Positions 10,974-19,828 of a stretch of 64,000 bases of DNA are shown here, one piece after another; within the stretch, counting starts at the first letter, position 1, and each line of letters opens with the position of its first letter. The translations under genes and the position numbers were made by a program. Location of the stretch: contig NZ_LPVZ01000012.1 in assembly GCF_001613795.1 (NCBI RefSeq), forward strand, positions 372,001 through 436,000, written 5' to 3'. The DNA is from Thalassospira sp. MCCC 1A01148 (GTDB lineage: Bacteria > Pseudomonadota > Alphaproteobacteria > Rhodospirillales > Thalassospiraceae). The notes under the pieces are model-generated. The model made no database searches. It was not told the DNA's origin and was given only the letters and a program-made list of their open reading frames with translations.

Positions 10974-12323
10974 ATGGCATCATTTGCGTCGGGAAGCATA
11001 CATGTTATCGGTGGCGGCCTTGGTGGGTCAGCACTTGCAACCTGTATGGCAGAAGACGGCTTTGAGGTTACGCTTTATGACGAGGCGGAACCATTCGAAA
11101 GCCGCTGGACGCGCGGTATGCACACTGCGGCCGAAAGCCAAAATGCTGCCGAGCCAGAAGTATTCTATGACCCGCAAGGGCTGGTTGAAGGTTTCTTCGC
11201 GCAATACCCGGAAATTCCGAGAAAGCTGATCCGACCTGCCCATTGCGTAATGGGTTTGAAACGTGGACGGCGCAAACATGCCATCGTTTCACTTGATCAG
11301 GGGCTCTCACGATCATTGATATCTCGGCGTATCGGCCTGGCAGCAAGGGCCTATACGGCCCTTACTCTTTTTCAACAGCGCTATGCCAGCGAGGAAAGCC
11401 GTGTCGAGAGCACACTGGGATCAAGCACCTTTGATTCAGATGACAAAGCGCACCAGCCAGGTACATATCACCGAGATGCGCTGACAGTGTTGGCTGAAGT
11501 GCTGTTCTCAATGCCAGCGCACAAATGCTCGAAAGCATTACTGGCCCGTGTTCTGGTTCCCACGCTGCGCGAGATGCTGCGACGTCATCATGAACCGGTT
11601 TTTTCTGCTGTTGATCCAATCATTCTCAATGACATCGCCTTGCCAGCCCTGCGCGAGCGATTCATTGCAGCCGGCGGCAAGATCAAAGCGCGGACGAAAC
11701 TTGGCGACATTGACAGCACATCGGATTACGCCACCGATCTATTGTTTGAGGATGATAGTCAGGTGGTTCTGAAACCCGATGATGCAGTCGTACTTGCGCT
11801 GCACCCCGGGCCGTTATGTGATGCGGTGCCAGACATCGGCATTACACCGGCCCCGGCCCGTCGTCTGAGCATGGCATTTGAGATACGCAAACCGTTTGTT
11901 GAACCGCGCGCTCTTCTTGCCGGCGACGATATTGTGCGCGCCATTTACTGCACCCGCCGGCACCTTCAAGTTAGTCTGAATAGTGCTTTGCCATTAACAG
12001 CGATCCAGAACGCCAATCAATTTGCACAACTTGTTTGGCAACGCTGTGAGTGGCTCTGTGATCAGTATCTTAATCTTGATCTACAAGCGCGCATTGACAC
12101 GGGTGATAACGCGGAACATCCCAAACATCTTTTTATAAATGCAGAAGCCCCGTTTCCAGAAATGACGCCAGGAATGGCTGCGGCCAGACAACACCTGCGC
12201 GCGCCCTGGAAAAACCTGTTCCTGTGTGGTGACGCCTTTCCTGTCGATCAGGCACCGGGCCCTGCGGCCCTGTTTTCAAGCGTATCGGATGTGCGCCATC
12301 AGCTTGAAAAGTTCTTCGCATAG
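10974..12323 (+). CDS. FAD-dependent oxidoreductase, HpnE/amine-oxidase-like
   Basis: 449 residues with an N-terminal Rossmann dinucleotide site (IHVIGGGLGGSALATCMAE, then an acidic YDEAEP at the end of strand two). A C-terminal FAD segment reads LFLCGDAFPVDQAPGPAALFSSV, as in flavin amine oxidases, phytoene desaturases and the hydroxysqualene oxidoreductase HpnE. There is no signal peptide. It is divergent from mscS and the phytoene-synthase-like gene and convergent with the Mth938-like gene. Isoprenoid chemistry is one possibility, but the neighbouring synthase homologue lacks catalytic Asp motifs, so the substrate is unknown. Confidence 0.7.
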   Translation: MASFASGSIHVIGGGLGGSALATCMAEDGFEVTLYDEAEPFESRWTRGMHTAAESQNAAEPEVFYDPQGLVEGFFAQYPEIPRKLIRPAHCVMGLKRGRRKHAIVSLDQGLSRSLISRRIGLAARAYTALTLFQQRYASEESRVESTLGSSTFDSDDKAHQPGTYHRDALTVLAEVLFSMPAHKCSKALLARVLVPTLREMLRRHHEPVFSAVDPIILNDIALPALRERFIAAGGKIKARTKLGDIDSTSDYATDLLFEDDSQVVLKPDDAVVLALHPGPLCDAVPDIGITPAPARRLSMAFEIRKPFVEPRALLAGDDIVRAIYCTRRHLQVSLNSALPLTAIQNANQFAQLVWQRCEWLCDQYLNLDLQARIDTGDNAEHPKHLFINAEAPFPEMTPGMAAARQHLRAPWKNLFLCGDAFPVDQAPGPAALFSSVSDVRHQLEKFFA

Positions 12324-12339
12324 CATTCAGCTGAAGGGT

Positions 12340-12777
12340 CTAAACAGCGATCATTGCTGCGGCAACACGACGTGCTTCTGACACCAGAACGTTATAGGTT
12401 CGACACGCGGCACCGGTATCCATCGGTTCGATTACAATGCCGTGCGGTCTTAACGCCTGACGCCACTCAATTGGTACAGGTGTTAGACGTGTCCCCATGC
12501 CAAGCAACAGGATTTCGATTTCATCGGCCTTTTCTATCACCCGGGAAAAAGAGTCCGGCGTGATGTCGTCTTTTTTCGTAACGTTCCATGAATAGACGGC
12601 TTCAGGAAACAGCAGAATTGATCCCGTAACCGTCTCTTCGCCAAATCGAAAAATGCCATCGCCATAGCTGGTGAATATTTTACTGCCTTCGGCGACCAAG
12701 GTGCTTACTTCAAGAGACATGCGGGCCCCATTTGCGGTTGTTCGATTAATTTGAATTTGACTTAGTCTGGATTTCAC
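12340..12777 (-). CDS. Mth938-like domain protein (NDUFAF3 family)
   Basis: 145 residues matching the DUF498/Mth938 fold. It shows the family's IFTSYGDGIFRFGEE strand, GSILLFPEAVYSW, EILLLGMGTRLTPVP, and the C-terminal GAACRTYNVLVSEARRVAAAMI. The mitochondrial member NDUFAF3 helps assemble complex I, and bacterial homologues often sit by secDF, as here. The start used is a GTG whose GTGA overlaps the stop of the EamA transporter. An internal ATG (Met20, 12720) just before the conserved domain is an equally possible start. Function in bacteria is not established. Confidence 0.85.
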   Translation of the reverse strand: MKSRLSQIQINRTTANGARMSLEVSTLVAEGSKIFTSYGDGIFRFGEETVTGSILLFPEAVYSWNVTKKDDITPDSFSRVIEKADEIEILLLGMGTRLTPVPIEWRQALRPHGIVIEPMDTGAACRTYNVLVSEARRVAAAMIAV

Positions 12778-13684
12778 GGAGTGTCGAGGTGCTCCTCAGT
12801 AATTTTTCTGCGCCAAAGAATGAACAACCCGGACAAAACGACGATACCGCAACCGACCATCATCAACAGGTCGGGCTCCTCGCCAAACAGGATCATGCCC
12901 AGTGCAATACCAAACAACAAGCGGGTGTACCTAAATGGCGTAACTGCGGAAACATCACCAATGCGCATCGCTTTCATTAAGGCAGCGTAGGCAAAAGCCC
13001 CCATCAAGATTGCGCCAACGAAATACAAAACGCTTTGCGTATTCATCCACGTAAACGCTTTTCCATCCCAGAATGAAAACATGATGCCAGCCAGTATAAT
13101 GGCCACAAAACCATAGAAACCAAGGATGGACGTACTAGTGATACAGGCGCTGCACGGCTGGCAAGATCACGCCCGGCAAAGCCAATCGTGCCAATAACAG
13201 CAAGCAGGGATAACGCAGAAAAGCTGTCAGCCGTCGGGCGCAAAATAATCAAAACGCCAATCAATCCGACGATGATTGCCGTCCATCTTCTCCAACCCAC
13301 CTTTTCGCCAAACAGGAGTGCTGCTCCAAGAACGACAATAATCGGCGTCGCCTGAAGAATTGCGGTCGTCGATGAAAGCGGCGTTAATGCCAATGCGAGG
13401 ACATAAAACAACCGGCCAATAACTTCAAAAACGATCCGTATGCCCATCGCGCGCGACAGCACGTCAGGATTAAGCAAGTGCTGTTTGTTGATCCGCGCGA
13501 CAACTGCAAACAGGAGCGCCCCACCGACCCCGAACACAACCAGGACCTGACCAACGGCATGGGTTTCCGAGACAGCCTTGACAAAAGCATCCTCAAAAGA
13601 GAACGCCACCATCGCGGCGATCATCCAGATGCTTCCGATCAGATTTGCGCGATGTTCGGGAGGCGATGCGATATGGGGTGTCAT
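12774..13684 (-). pseudogene. EamA/DMT-family transporter interrupted by a one-base frameshift
   Basis: The first part (13684 to about 13140) encodes the N-terminal EamA repeat, starting MTPHIASPPEHRANLIGS and ending GFAGRDLASRAAPV. At about 13140-13150 the reading frame is lost: the original frame runs out of family character and stops at 13043. The -1 frame continues sensibly as TSTSILGFYGFVAIILAGIMFSF and then the second EamA repeat to 12774. Adding one base near GTATCACTAG would restore a single protein of about 303 residues with ten helices, the normal size for these drug/metabolite exporters. No slippery heptamer is visible, so this is a mutation or a sequencing error. The last codon overlaps the Mth938-like gene. 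Confidence 0.8.
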
Positions 13685-13764
13685 CCGTTTCCGCCAGTTC
13701 TTGATGGACTTTTTATCGGCTCTCTAGGCACGGAAACCAAAGACCGCAAACGATCAAATCCCGT

Positions 13765-13804
13765 AAAGAAATGGCCGGGTTTGTTTTCTCACAAACCCGG
13801 CCAT
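13765..13804 (-). terminator. Rho-independent terminator of the secDF unit
   Basis: A perfect 14-bp stem (ATGGCCGGGTTTGT / ACAAACCCGGCCAT) with a six-base loop, followed on the minus strand by TTCTTT. It separates secF from the EamA gene. Confidence 0.85.
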
Positions 13805-13836
13805 AGTGTAAATGTCTATCAATCCAATCCGGCAGA

Positions 13837-14766
13837 TCAGGCGCCAGCTTCCTGACCTTCTTCTGCCTCGGGGATCTTGCGTTTCAGGCGCAGAACAACC
13901 AGAAGCGGCGAAGCGACACAGATCGAAGAATATGTCCCGATCACGATGCCAAAGATCAAAGCCATGGTGAAACCACGAATGGCTTCCCCACCGAACACAA
14001 ACAGCGCAATCAGGGCCAGCAAAGTGGTCAATGACGTCATGGTCGTACGGGCCAGCGTCGAGTTGATCGACAGATCAAGAAGATCGGGGATTTCCATCTT
14101 GCGGAATTTGCGCAGATATTCACGGATCCGGTCAAACACCACCACGGTATCGTTGATCGAGTAACCTGCGACAGTCAGAACCGCAGCCAGGGTCGCCAAA
14201 TCAAACTGAATGCCTGTAACGACAAAGAAACCCACGGTAATCAGCACATCATGGAGCAACGCTGCCACCGATGCGATGGCAAACTGCCATTCGAACCGCA
14301 CCCAGATATAGACCATGATCAGGAATAGCGAGATCACGACCGAATAGAAACCGGCCTCCTTAAGCTCACCACCGACTTTTGGCCCGACAAGTTCGCTCCG
14401 ACGGATGGTCACATCATCACCAAGCGCCTCGGTAACCGCAGCAAGGGCTGCCATCTGGGCTTCTTCTTCTCCGTCCTGGCGTTGCAGCTGAATCAGGACG
14501 TCATCTGGTTCGCCGAATTCCTGAATGGAAACATCACCAAGGCCAAGGCTGCCAAGATTATCACGCAGCGCATTGATATCGGCCGGACCATCGGTCTTGA
14601 TTTCAACCAGAATACCGCCACGGAAATCGATGCCAAAGTTAAGACCCTTGGTAAAGAACATGCCAACGGATGCCAGCACCATTACCAAAGACACGATATA
14701 GAAAATCTTCCGGAATTTAAGGAACGGGACGTTCACGTCATCCGGGATAAGATGTAAAGGTTTCAT
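13837..14766 (-). CDS. secF: Protein translocase subunit SecF
   Basis: 309 residues. SecF works with SecD in the inner membrane, using the proton gradient to pull exported proteins across and promote their release. Helix 1 is at 19-40, followed by the conserved GLNFGIDFRGG at the start of the periplasmic domain. Five C-terminal helices carry VAALLHDVLITVGFF, VAGYSINDTVVVFDRIRE and STLARTTMTSLTTLLALIALF. It starts 19 bases after secD and is the last gene of the pair, closed by a strong terminator. Confidence 0.97.
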   Translation of the reverse strand: MKPLHLIPDDVNVPFLKFRKIFYIVSLVMVLASVGMFFTKGLNFGIDFRGGILVEIKTDGPADINALRDNLGSLGLGDVSIQEFGEPDDVLIQLQRQDGEEEAQMAALAAVTEALGDDVTIRRSELVGPKVGGELKEAGFYSVVISLFLIMVYIWVRFEWQFAIASVAALLHDVLITVGFFVVTGIQFDLATLAAVLTVAGYSINDTVVVFDRIREYLRKFRKMEIPDLLDLSINSTLARTTMTSLTTLLALIALFVFGGEAIRGFTMALIFGIVIGTYSSICVASPLLVVLRLKRKIPEAEEGQEAGA

Positions 14767-14785
14767 ATCTTCCCTGTTCCCTTCC

Positions 14786-16360
14786 TTAAATAACCAGCTC
14801 GGTCGGACGACTGCGCTTGACCCATGTTGCGATCAGCAACCGAGTCAGCCAGATCGCCGAGAACATCGACGTGATAATCCCGATGGCCAGCGTCACGGCA
14901 AAGCCCTTGATAGGACCTGACCCGAAGCTAAACAGCACAAGCGCTGCAATCAGGGTCGTAATGTTGGCATCAAGAATGGTCGACATCGCACTGCGATAAC
15001 CTGCATCGATGGCATTGATGATTGACCTGCCATTTCGCCGTTCCTCGCGGATACGTTCAAAGATCAGAACATTGGCATCAACCGCCATACCGACCGTCAG
15101 CACGATCCCGGCAATCCCCGGCAAGGTCAGCGTCGCCTGAAGAACCGACATCACTGCCAGAACAAGGATCAGGTTCATCATCAGGGCGATGTCCGCATAA
15201 ACACCAAACCGACCGTAACTGATGATCATAAAGGCGATTACAAAAACAAGCCCGAGAACTGCTGCGAATTCACCTGCCTCGACTGAATCCTGACCAAGGC
15301 CAGGACCGACCGAGCGTTCTTCGAGAATCTGCATAGGCGCAGGCAAGGCACCTGCACGGAGAAGAAGCGAAAGATCGTTGGCTTCCTGAACACTGAACTG
15401 ACCGGTAATGATACCGTTGCCACCAAGAATTGGTTCGTTGATGCGCGGTGCGGAAATCACTTCACCATCCAGAACAATGGCAAGGCCACGGCCTGCATTT
15501 TTGCTTGTTACATCGCCAAACCGTGCGCCTCCGGCCGCATCAAAGCGGAAGGACACTACCGGGCGACCGTCGCTAAAGGTCGGCTGCGAATCAACAAGGT
15601 TGTCGCCCGACACCACGATACGACGATCAATCAGATATTCACGGATACCGGCAGCCTGATCGCTGGCATCAGCAGCCGGCAAGATCATCGTTCCCGGCGG
15701 AAGACCCGTTGCACGGGCCTCGGCCGCGGTTTTCTCGTTATTCACCAGATGGAAGTTCATCTTTGCGGTACGGCCAAGAATGGCCCGCAGGCGCGACGGA
15801 TCATCAAGACCCGGCACCTGAACAACAATGCGGTTTTCGCCCTGACGCTGGATTGATGGTTCTGTCGTGCCCAACTCATCAACACGGCGACGGACCACTT
15901 CCAATGACTGCGCAATCGCGCGGTCTATCAGTTCACGGTAAGCAATTTCGTTATAGGTAACGGTGATGTTGTTACCTTCGCCGCCCAGCTCTGTATTCGG
16001 TTCCGCTGTGCGCGCGATTTCGCGGGCTTTTTCCACGTCTTCGGGGCTCAGAACGGTGATTTCTGCACCACTGGCGCTGGATTCACGCGGGCGGTTGCGG
16101 ATCTTTTCCTGACGCAGTTCTGTGCGGATTGCATCCGCAAGAGCATCATAGCGTTCGCGCAGGACCGTATCTGTGTCGACTTCAAGCAACATGTGCGAGC
16201 CGCCACGAAGGTCAAGGCCGAGATTGATCTGCTTGCCCGGCAAATAGCTGGACTCAGTCGGGAACGTTCCCGACGGCAGGAAGTTCGGCGCAGCATAAAT
16301 TACGCCCAATGCACACACCAGAAGGACCAGTGCTGCTTTCAATTTGGTAAAATAAAGCAT
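14786..16360 (-). CDS. secD: Protein translocase subunit SecD
   Basis: Inner-membrane partner of SecF in proton-driven late protein export. I start it at the ATG at 16360 (MLYFTKLKAALVLLV), which gives the usual N-terminal helix and 524 residues. An upstream in-frame TTG at 16420 would add 20 untypical residues. Landmarks are LGLDLRGGSHMLLEVD, the P1 domain, VRRRVDELGTTEPSIQRQG, and the C-terminal six-helix part with TLPGIAGIVLTVGMAVDANVLIFERI (periplasmic proton-path Asp) and GPIKGFAVTLAIGI. It lies downstream of yajC and upstream of secF. Confidence 0.96.
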   Translation of the reverse strand: MLYFTKLKAALVLLVCALGVIYAAPNFLPSGTFPTESSYLPGKQINLGLDLRGGSHMLLEVDTDTVLRERYDALADAIRTELRQEKIRNRPRESSASGAEITVLSPEDVEKAREIARTAEPNTELGGEGNNITVTYNEIAYRELIDRAIAQSLEVVRRRVDELGTTEPSIQRQGENRIVVQVPGLDDPSRLRAILGRTAKMNFHLVNNEKTAAEARATGLPPGTMILPAADASDQAAGIREYLIDRRIVVSGDNLVDSQPTFSDGRPVVSFRFDAAGGARFGDVTSKNAGRGLAIVLDGEVISAPRINEPILGGNGIITGQFSVQEANDLSLLLRAGALPAPMQILEERSVGPGLGQDSVEAGEFAAVLGLVFVIAFMIISYGRFGVYADIALMMNLILVLAVMSVLQATLTLPGIAGIVLTVGMAVDANVLIFERIREERRNGRSIINAIDAGYRSAMSTILDANITTLIAALVLFSFGSGPIKGFAVTLAIGIITSMFSAIWLTRLLIATWVKRSRPTELVI

Positions 16361-16454
16361 GTTTTTGTGACCGGATCTGTCTGGGTCAACCTTGGTCTGG
16401 TTCCAAGGTTCTTGGAACAACGGGTATTTGGTACCGCTTCAGGCCACCGGCAAA

Positions 16455-16485
16455 ATGCAAGAAGGCGGAGCCGTGTGCCCCGCCT
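16455..16485 (-). terminator. Probable terminator or attenuator between yajC and secD
   Basis: On the minus strand AGGCGGGG and CTCCGCCT form an 8-bp stem (one G-U pair) with a seven-base loop followed by a T-rich stretch. It may separate yajC from secD or only attenuate read-through. Confidence 0.5.
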
Positions 16486-16502
16486 CGCTTGATACGAAGA
16501 GA

Positions 16503-16880
16503 TCAGTCTTTTTTGGGCTCTTCTTCTTTTTCTTCTTTGTCTTCTTTAGCGTCGCTTTTGGCCGGTTCGGTTTTCGACAGAACCGTCGAAACCATACCGC
16601 GCGCTACTTTGACTTTGACGCCATCAGCGATCTCGACCGAAAGTTCATCATCGCCAACGACCTTGGCAACGGTACCGATCAGGCCACCAGCGGTAACAAT
16701 CTTGTCGCCGCGACGGATCGCCTCGAGCATTGCTTTATGTTCTTTCTGCTTTTTCTGCTGAGGACGAATAAGCAGGAAATAGAAAACAACAAAAATCAGG
16801 ATCAGCGGCGCAAACTGCATCAGCGCACCTGCGCCATCTCCACCACCAGCGGCCTGAGCGTAAGCCGTCGAAATAAACAT
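16503..16880 (-). CDS. yajC: Preprotein translocase subunit YajC
   Basis: 125 residues. YajC is the small accessory membrane protein of the SecDF complex. A single helix (FAPLILIFVVFYFLLIRP) is followed by the signature PQQKKQKEHKAMLEAI and RGDKIVTAGGLIGTV, with a beta domain and a highly charged Lys/Glu tail (KEDKEEKEEEPKKD). AGGAG precedes the ATG. It is first in the yajC-secD-secF order and divergent from the ATPase at 17115. Confidence 0.96.
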   Translation of the reverse strand: MFISTAYAQAAGGGDGAGALMQFAPLILIFVVFYFLLIRPQQKKQKEHKAMLEAIRRGDKIVTAGGLIGTVAKVVGDDELSVEIADGVKVKVARGMVSTVLSKTEPAKSDAKEDKEEKEEEPKKD

Positions 16881-17114
16881 TAGGAACTCCTAATTCCTCA
16901 GAACAAAAAATATCAACTGCCGGAATATAACGGGGTGTTGCGCCAAAGCAAGGGAGAACCGGTTTTAAAGCGGTAAAATCAACACTTGTGTGCGTTTGTT
17001 CACCTTGCGTTGCACGAAAGTCATTATAACAAACACTTCCATTGGCTTGCTGATGTGCTAGCTTTCCGGCCAACAAAAAAAGTCACCAGAAAAAGAAACA
17101 CCCAAGAGGCCCCG

Positions 17115-17978
17115 ATGACCAGCGATTTCGACACACTTTTACCCACACTCGAACGCATTGCCAATGCGCTGGAACGCATGGCACCACCGGCTCGCTCCAG
17201 GAACGACCTGAGTGCCGCGGATGCTTTTGTCTGGCAGGCCCAGACCAGCTATCTGCAGCCGGTGCGCAATGTGAATCGCGTCGATATCGGCCTGCTTCAG
17301 GGTATCGGGCAGCAAAAAGAAATTCTGTATAACAATACCAAGCGCTTTGCAGACGGCCTTCCGGCCAATAACGCTCTGCTTTGGGGGGCACGCGGTACCG
17401 GCAAAAGTTCTATCGTCAAGGCGATGCATGCCATGATCAACGCAGAAAGCCCGGCCTCACTGGCGCTGGTCGAAATACACCGCGAAGATATTCCGACCCT
17501 TCCCGATCTGCTGCATATCCTGCAGGAAAGCGGTCGTCGCACAGTTCTGTTCTGTGACGATCTGTCATTTGATCTGCACGATGAAAGTTACAAGTCTCTT
17601 AAGGCCGTGCTGGATGGTGGTATCGAAGGCCGCCCGAAAAACGTGATTTTCTATGCCACGTCAAATCGCCGACATCTGATGGCGCGCGACATGATTGAAA
17701 ATGAACGTTCGACGGCAATCAACCCGTCCGAAGCGGTCGAGGAAAAAGTCTCCCTTTCGGATCGGTTTGGTCTGTGGCTCGGCTTCCACAATATATCCCA
17801 AGACGTCTATTTCGATATCATTGATGGTTATGCCAAGGAATTCAAACTCGACATGCCAACCGAAGAGCTGCACGCACGCGCCAAGGAATGGACAGTGACG
17901 CGCGGCAGTCGTTCTGGTCGCGTTGCCTGGCAGTTCATTCAAGAGATCGCGGGCGAACTCGGCAAGTCGATCGACTAG
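17115..17978 (+). CDS. DUF815-family AAA+ ATP-binding protein
   Basis: 287 residues from the ATG at 17115, chosen because AAGAGG lies just upstream and the family begins here (SDFDTLLPTLERIANALERM); the reading frame is open for 43 more upstream codons. A P-loop GARGTGKSS is at 91-99 and Walker B FCDDLSFD near 146-153, followed by YATSNRRHLM, a sensor-like segment. This ATPase family is widespread in alphaproteobacteria beside yajC, but its biochemical role is not known to me. It is divergent from yajC and convergent with the NlpD-like gene, sharing a terminator region. Confidence 0.88.
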   Translation: MTSDFDTLLPTLERIANALERMAPPARSRNDLSAADAFVWQAQTSYLQPVRNVNRVDIGLLQGIGQQKEILYNNTKRFADGLPANNALLWGARGTGKSSIVKAMHAMINAESPASLALVEIHREDIPTLPDLLHILQESGRRTVLFCDDLSFDLHDESYKSLKAVLDGGIEGRPKNVIFYATSNRRHLMARDMIENERSTAINPSEAVEEKVSLSDRFGLWLGFHNISQDVYFDIIDGYAKEFKLDMPTEELHARAKEWTVTRGSRSGRVAWQFIQEIAGELGKSID

Positions 17979-18008
17979 CCCAAAACTGCTTGCAGGAAAC
18001 GCTGAAGG

Positions 18009-18034
18009 CACCCGGGCAATGTCCGGGTGTTTTT
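18009..18034 (+). terminator. Rho-independent terminator of the DUF815 gene
   Basis: CACCCGG / CCGGGTG stem with a seven-base loop and a run of five T. Confidence 0.8.
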
Positions 18035-18035
18035 A

Positions 18036-19091
18036 TTAGCGCGAGACCATCACGCTTGGCAGATATTTAATCGGATCGGAAGACTTGCGCCCTTTGCGGA
18101 CTTCAAAGTGAAGCTGCGGGAAAGTAACCGCCCCCGTCGTACCGACTGTGGAGATTTTCTGGCCGCGTTTTACAACGTCCCCCCTCGCAACCAGGGGGCT
18201 TTCCGTGTGCGCATATGCGGTCACGAAGTTATCGGCATGTTTGATCAGGATCAGGTTGCCAAAACCACGCAATTCGTTGCCGACATAAGTCACAACACCG
18301 TTTTCCGCTGCAAGGATGGGTGTGCCACGATTGGCCTGAATATTGATGCCGTCATTAAACAGTCCGCCGGTGCTCGCCCCGTACTTCAGGACCACCTTGC
18401 CCTGTACCGGCCAGATGAACCCTTTTCGGGCGGATGGCTCGGCCAAGGCAACGTTCTGGCGAACGTTACTGCCCTGCCCGGCAACCGGTGTCGACCTGCT
18501 ATCAGACACCCAACTGCGTGCAGACGCCATCTTGCGTTCGGCAGCGGCAGCAAAATCTTGTGGTTTCAGGCCTGGCGTCGGGATGCTTCCGCCGTTGCGC
18601 GGCGAAACCCGTGCATGCATCGTCGTTGGCCTTGTGGTTCGAACTGGCGCGCTTGTTGAGTTCGTCGGCACGCTCACCACCTGACGTTTGCCACCAATCG
18701 TGACAGTTTTCGTCGGTGCTGTGGTTCTCGATGCGATAGCCGTATCTGGCGGCATGCTGTCATAGTTCGGGGTCCACGGCGGCAACACAAGGCGCTGTCC
18801 CGGATAGATCACATAAGGCTTGCGAAGATCATTACGGCGAGTGAACTCGACGAAGTCCATGTGATAGCGCACGGCGAGTTCGGAAACTGTATCCCCCGGC
18901 GCAACGGTGATGACGCGTTCGCCGTTTTTAAGTTTTGGCATGCTGTAGGGGCTATAACTCGCCCCATCGCCATAAACCACCGGCACCGGAACGGAATTGA
19001 GCAAACAGCCGCCAAGCGCCGCACTTGCCGCGCAGACAAGCAGCAGGCGTTTACCGTGATCAACAGCGCGTTTGACACAATTTTCCATCAT
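18036..19091 (-). CDS. LysM / M23 (LytM) lipoprotein, NlpD-like amidase activator
   Basis: 351 residues. A lipoprotein signal ends in the lipobox LGGC with Cys29. A LysM domain (about 60-105: ITVAPGDTVSELAVRYHM, IYPGQRLVLPP) is followed by a Ser/Thr/Pro-rich linker and a C-terminal LytM domain (about 225-345). The LytM metal ligands are degenerate: the usual HxxxD motif reads NDGIN, and the HxH motif reads QLHFE. As in E. coli NlpD and EnvC it is therefore probably not a hydrolase but an outer-membrane activator of cell-wall amidases during division. It lies downstream of surE and pcm, the classical nlpD neighbourhood. Confidence 0.88.
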   Translation of the reverse strand: MMENCVKRAVDHGKRLLLVCAASAALGGCLLNSVPVPVVYGDGASYSPYSMPKLKNGERVITVAPGDTVSELAVRYHMDFVEFTRRNDLRKPYVIYPGQRLVLPPWTPNYDSMPPDTAIASRTTAPTKTVTIGGKRQVVSVPTNSTSAPVRTTRPTTMHARVSPRNGGSIPTPGLKPQDFAAAAERKMASARSWVSDSRSTPVAGQGSNVRQNVALAEPSARKGFIWPVQGKVVLKYGASTGGLFNDGINIQANRGTPILAAENGVVTYVGNELRGFGNLILIKHADNFVTAYAHTESPLVARGDVVKRGQKISTVGTTGAVTFPQLHFEVRKGRKSSDPIKYLPSVMVSR

Positions 19092-19174
19092 GGTTCCGAT
19101 TGTCTCCGATCAGCGGTTAACAATCGGTAAGCATGCGGACGCTTTGAATAGGAATTTTTAGGGCCAAGAAGTCA

Positions 19175-19828
19175 TCAGAATTCTTCGGTGCCGGGAAGCA
19201 TCGGCACGAAACGGACCGGCATTAGTTCGGTCACATCGACGCCACTTGGCGTGCGCAGAACACGGAGCAGCAATTGCGTATGCGACACCTCACCAACGGG
19301 TACAACCATAATGCCGCCCACGGCAAGCTGATCAACAAGCACCGGCGGAACATCCTGTGCTGCAGCGGTCACGATAATACGGTCAAAAGGTGCCTGCGCC
19401 TTCCAGCCAAGCCCACCATCAGCATGCAGCGTGGAAATGGTATGCAGGCCCAGTTCACGAAACTTCTCTTCGGCTTCACGCAACAGGGGTTTATGACGTT
19501 CAAGGGTGTAAACCCGGCGTGCCAACTTGGCCAGAATGGCAGCCTGATACCCAGACCCGGTTCCGACTTCCAGCACCTTCATTCGGTCATTAAGCTCAAG
19601 CGCCTGCGTCATCAACGCAACGATATAGGGCTGTGAAATCGTCTGTCCCTTGCTGATCGGCAAGGCGACATTTTCCCATGCGCGGGTCACGAAGGGATCA
19701 GCAACAAAGGATTCACGCGGGATTTCAGCGAGTGCAGCCAGAACCTCTTCGTCGTGAATGCCATCTTCACGAAGAGTTTGCAGCAGATTAGCAATGGCGT
19801 TTTCGCGTGTCATCACCGGCTCGTTCAC
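19175..19828 (-). CDS. pcm: Protein-L-isoaspartate O-methyltransferase
   Basis: 217 residues. SAM-dependent repair enzyme that methylates isoaspartyl residues in aged proteins. It shows the family's SKGQTISQPYIVALMTQAL segment around the catalytic Ser, the SAM-binding VLEVGTGSGYQAAILAKL, and FDRIIVTAAAQDVPPVLVDQL. The GTG start overlaps the surE stop as GTGA, and a GAAGG element is correctly spaced. An ATG five codons later is possible. The surE-pcm pair followed by an nlpD-like gene is a classical stationary-phase survival cluster. Confidence 0.95.
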   Translation of the reverse strand: MNEPVMTRENAIANLLQTLREDGIHDEEVLAALAEIPRESFVADPFVTRAWENVALPISKGQTISQPYIVALMTQALELNDRMKVLEVGTGSGYQAAILAKLARRVYTLERHKPLLREAEEKFRELGLHTISTLHADGGLGWKAQAPFDRIIVTAAAQDVPPVLVDQLAVGGIMVVPVGEVSHTQLLLRVLRTPSGVDVTELMPVRFVPMLPGTEEF

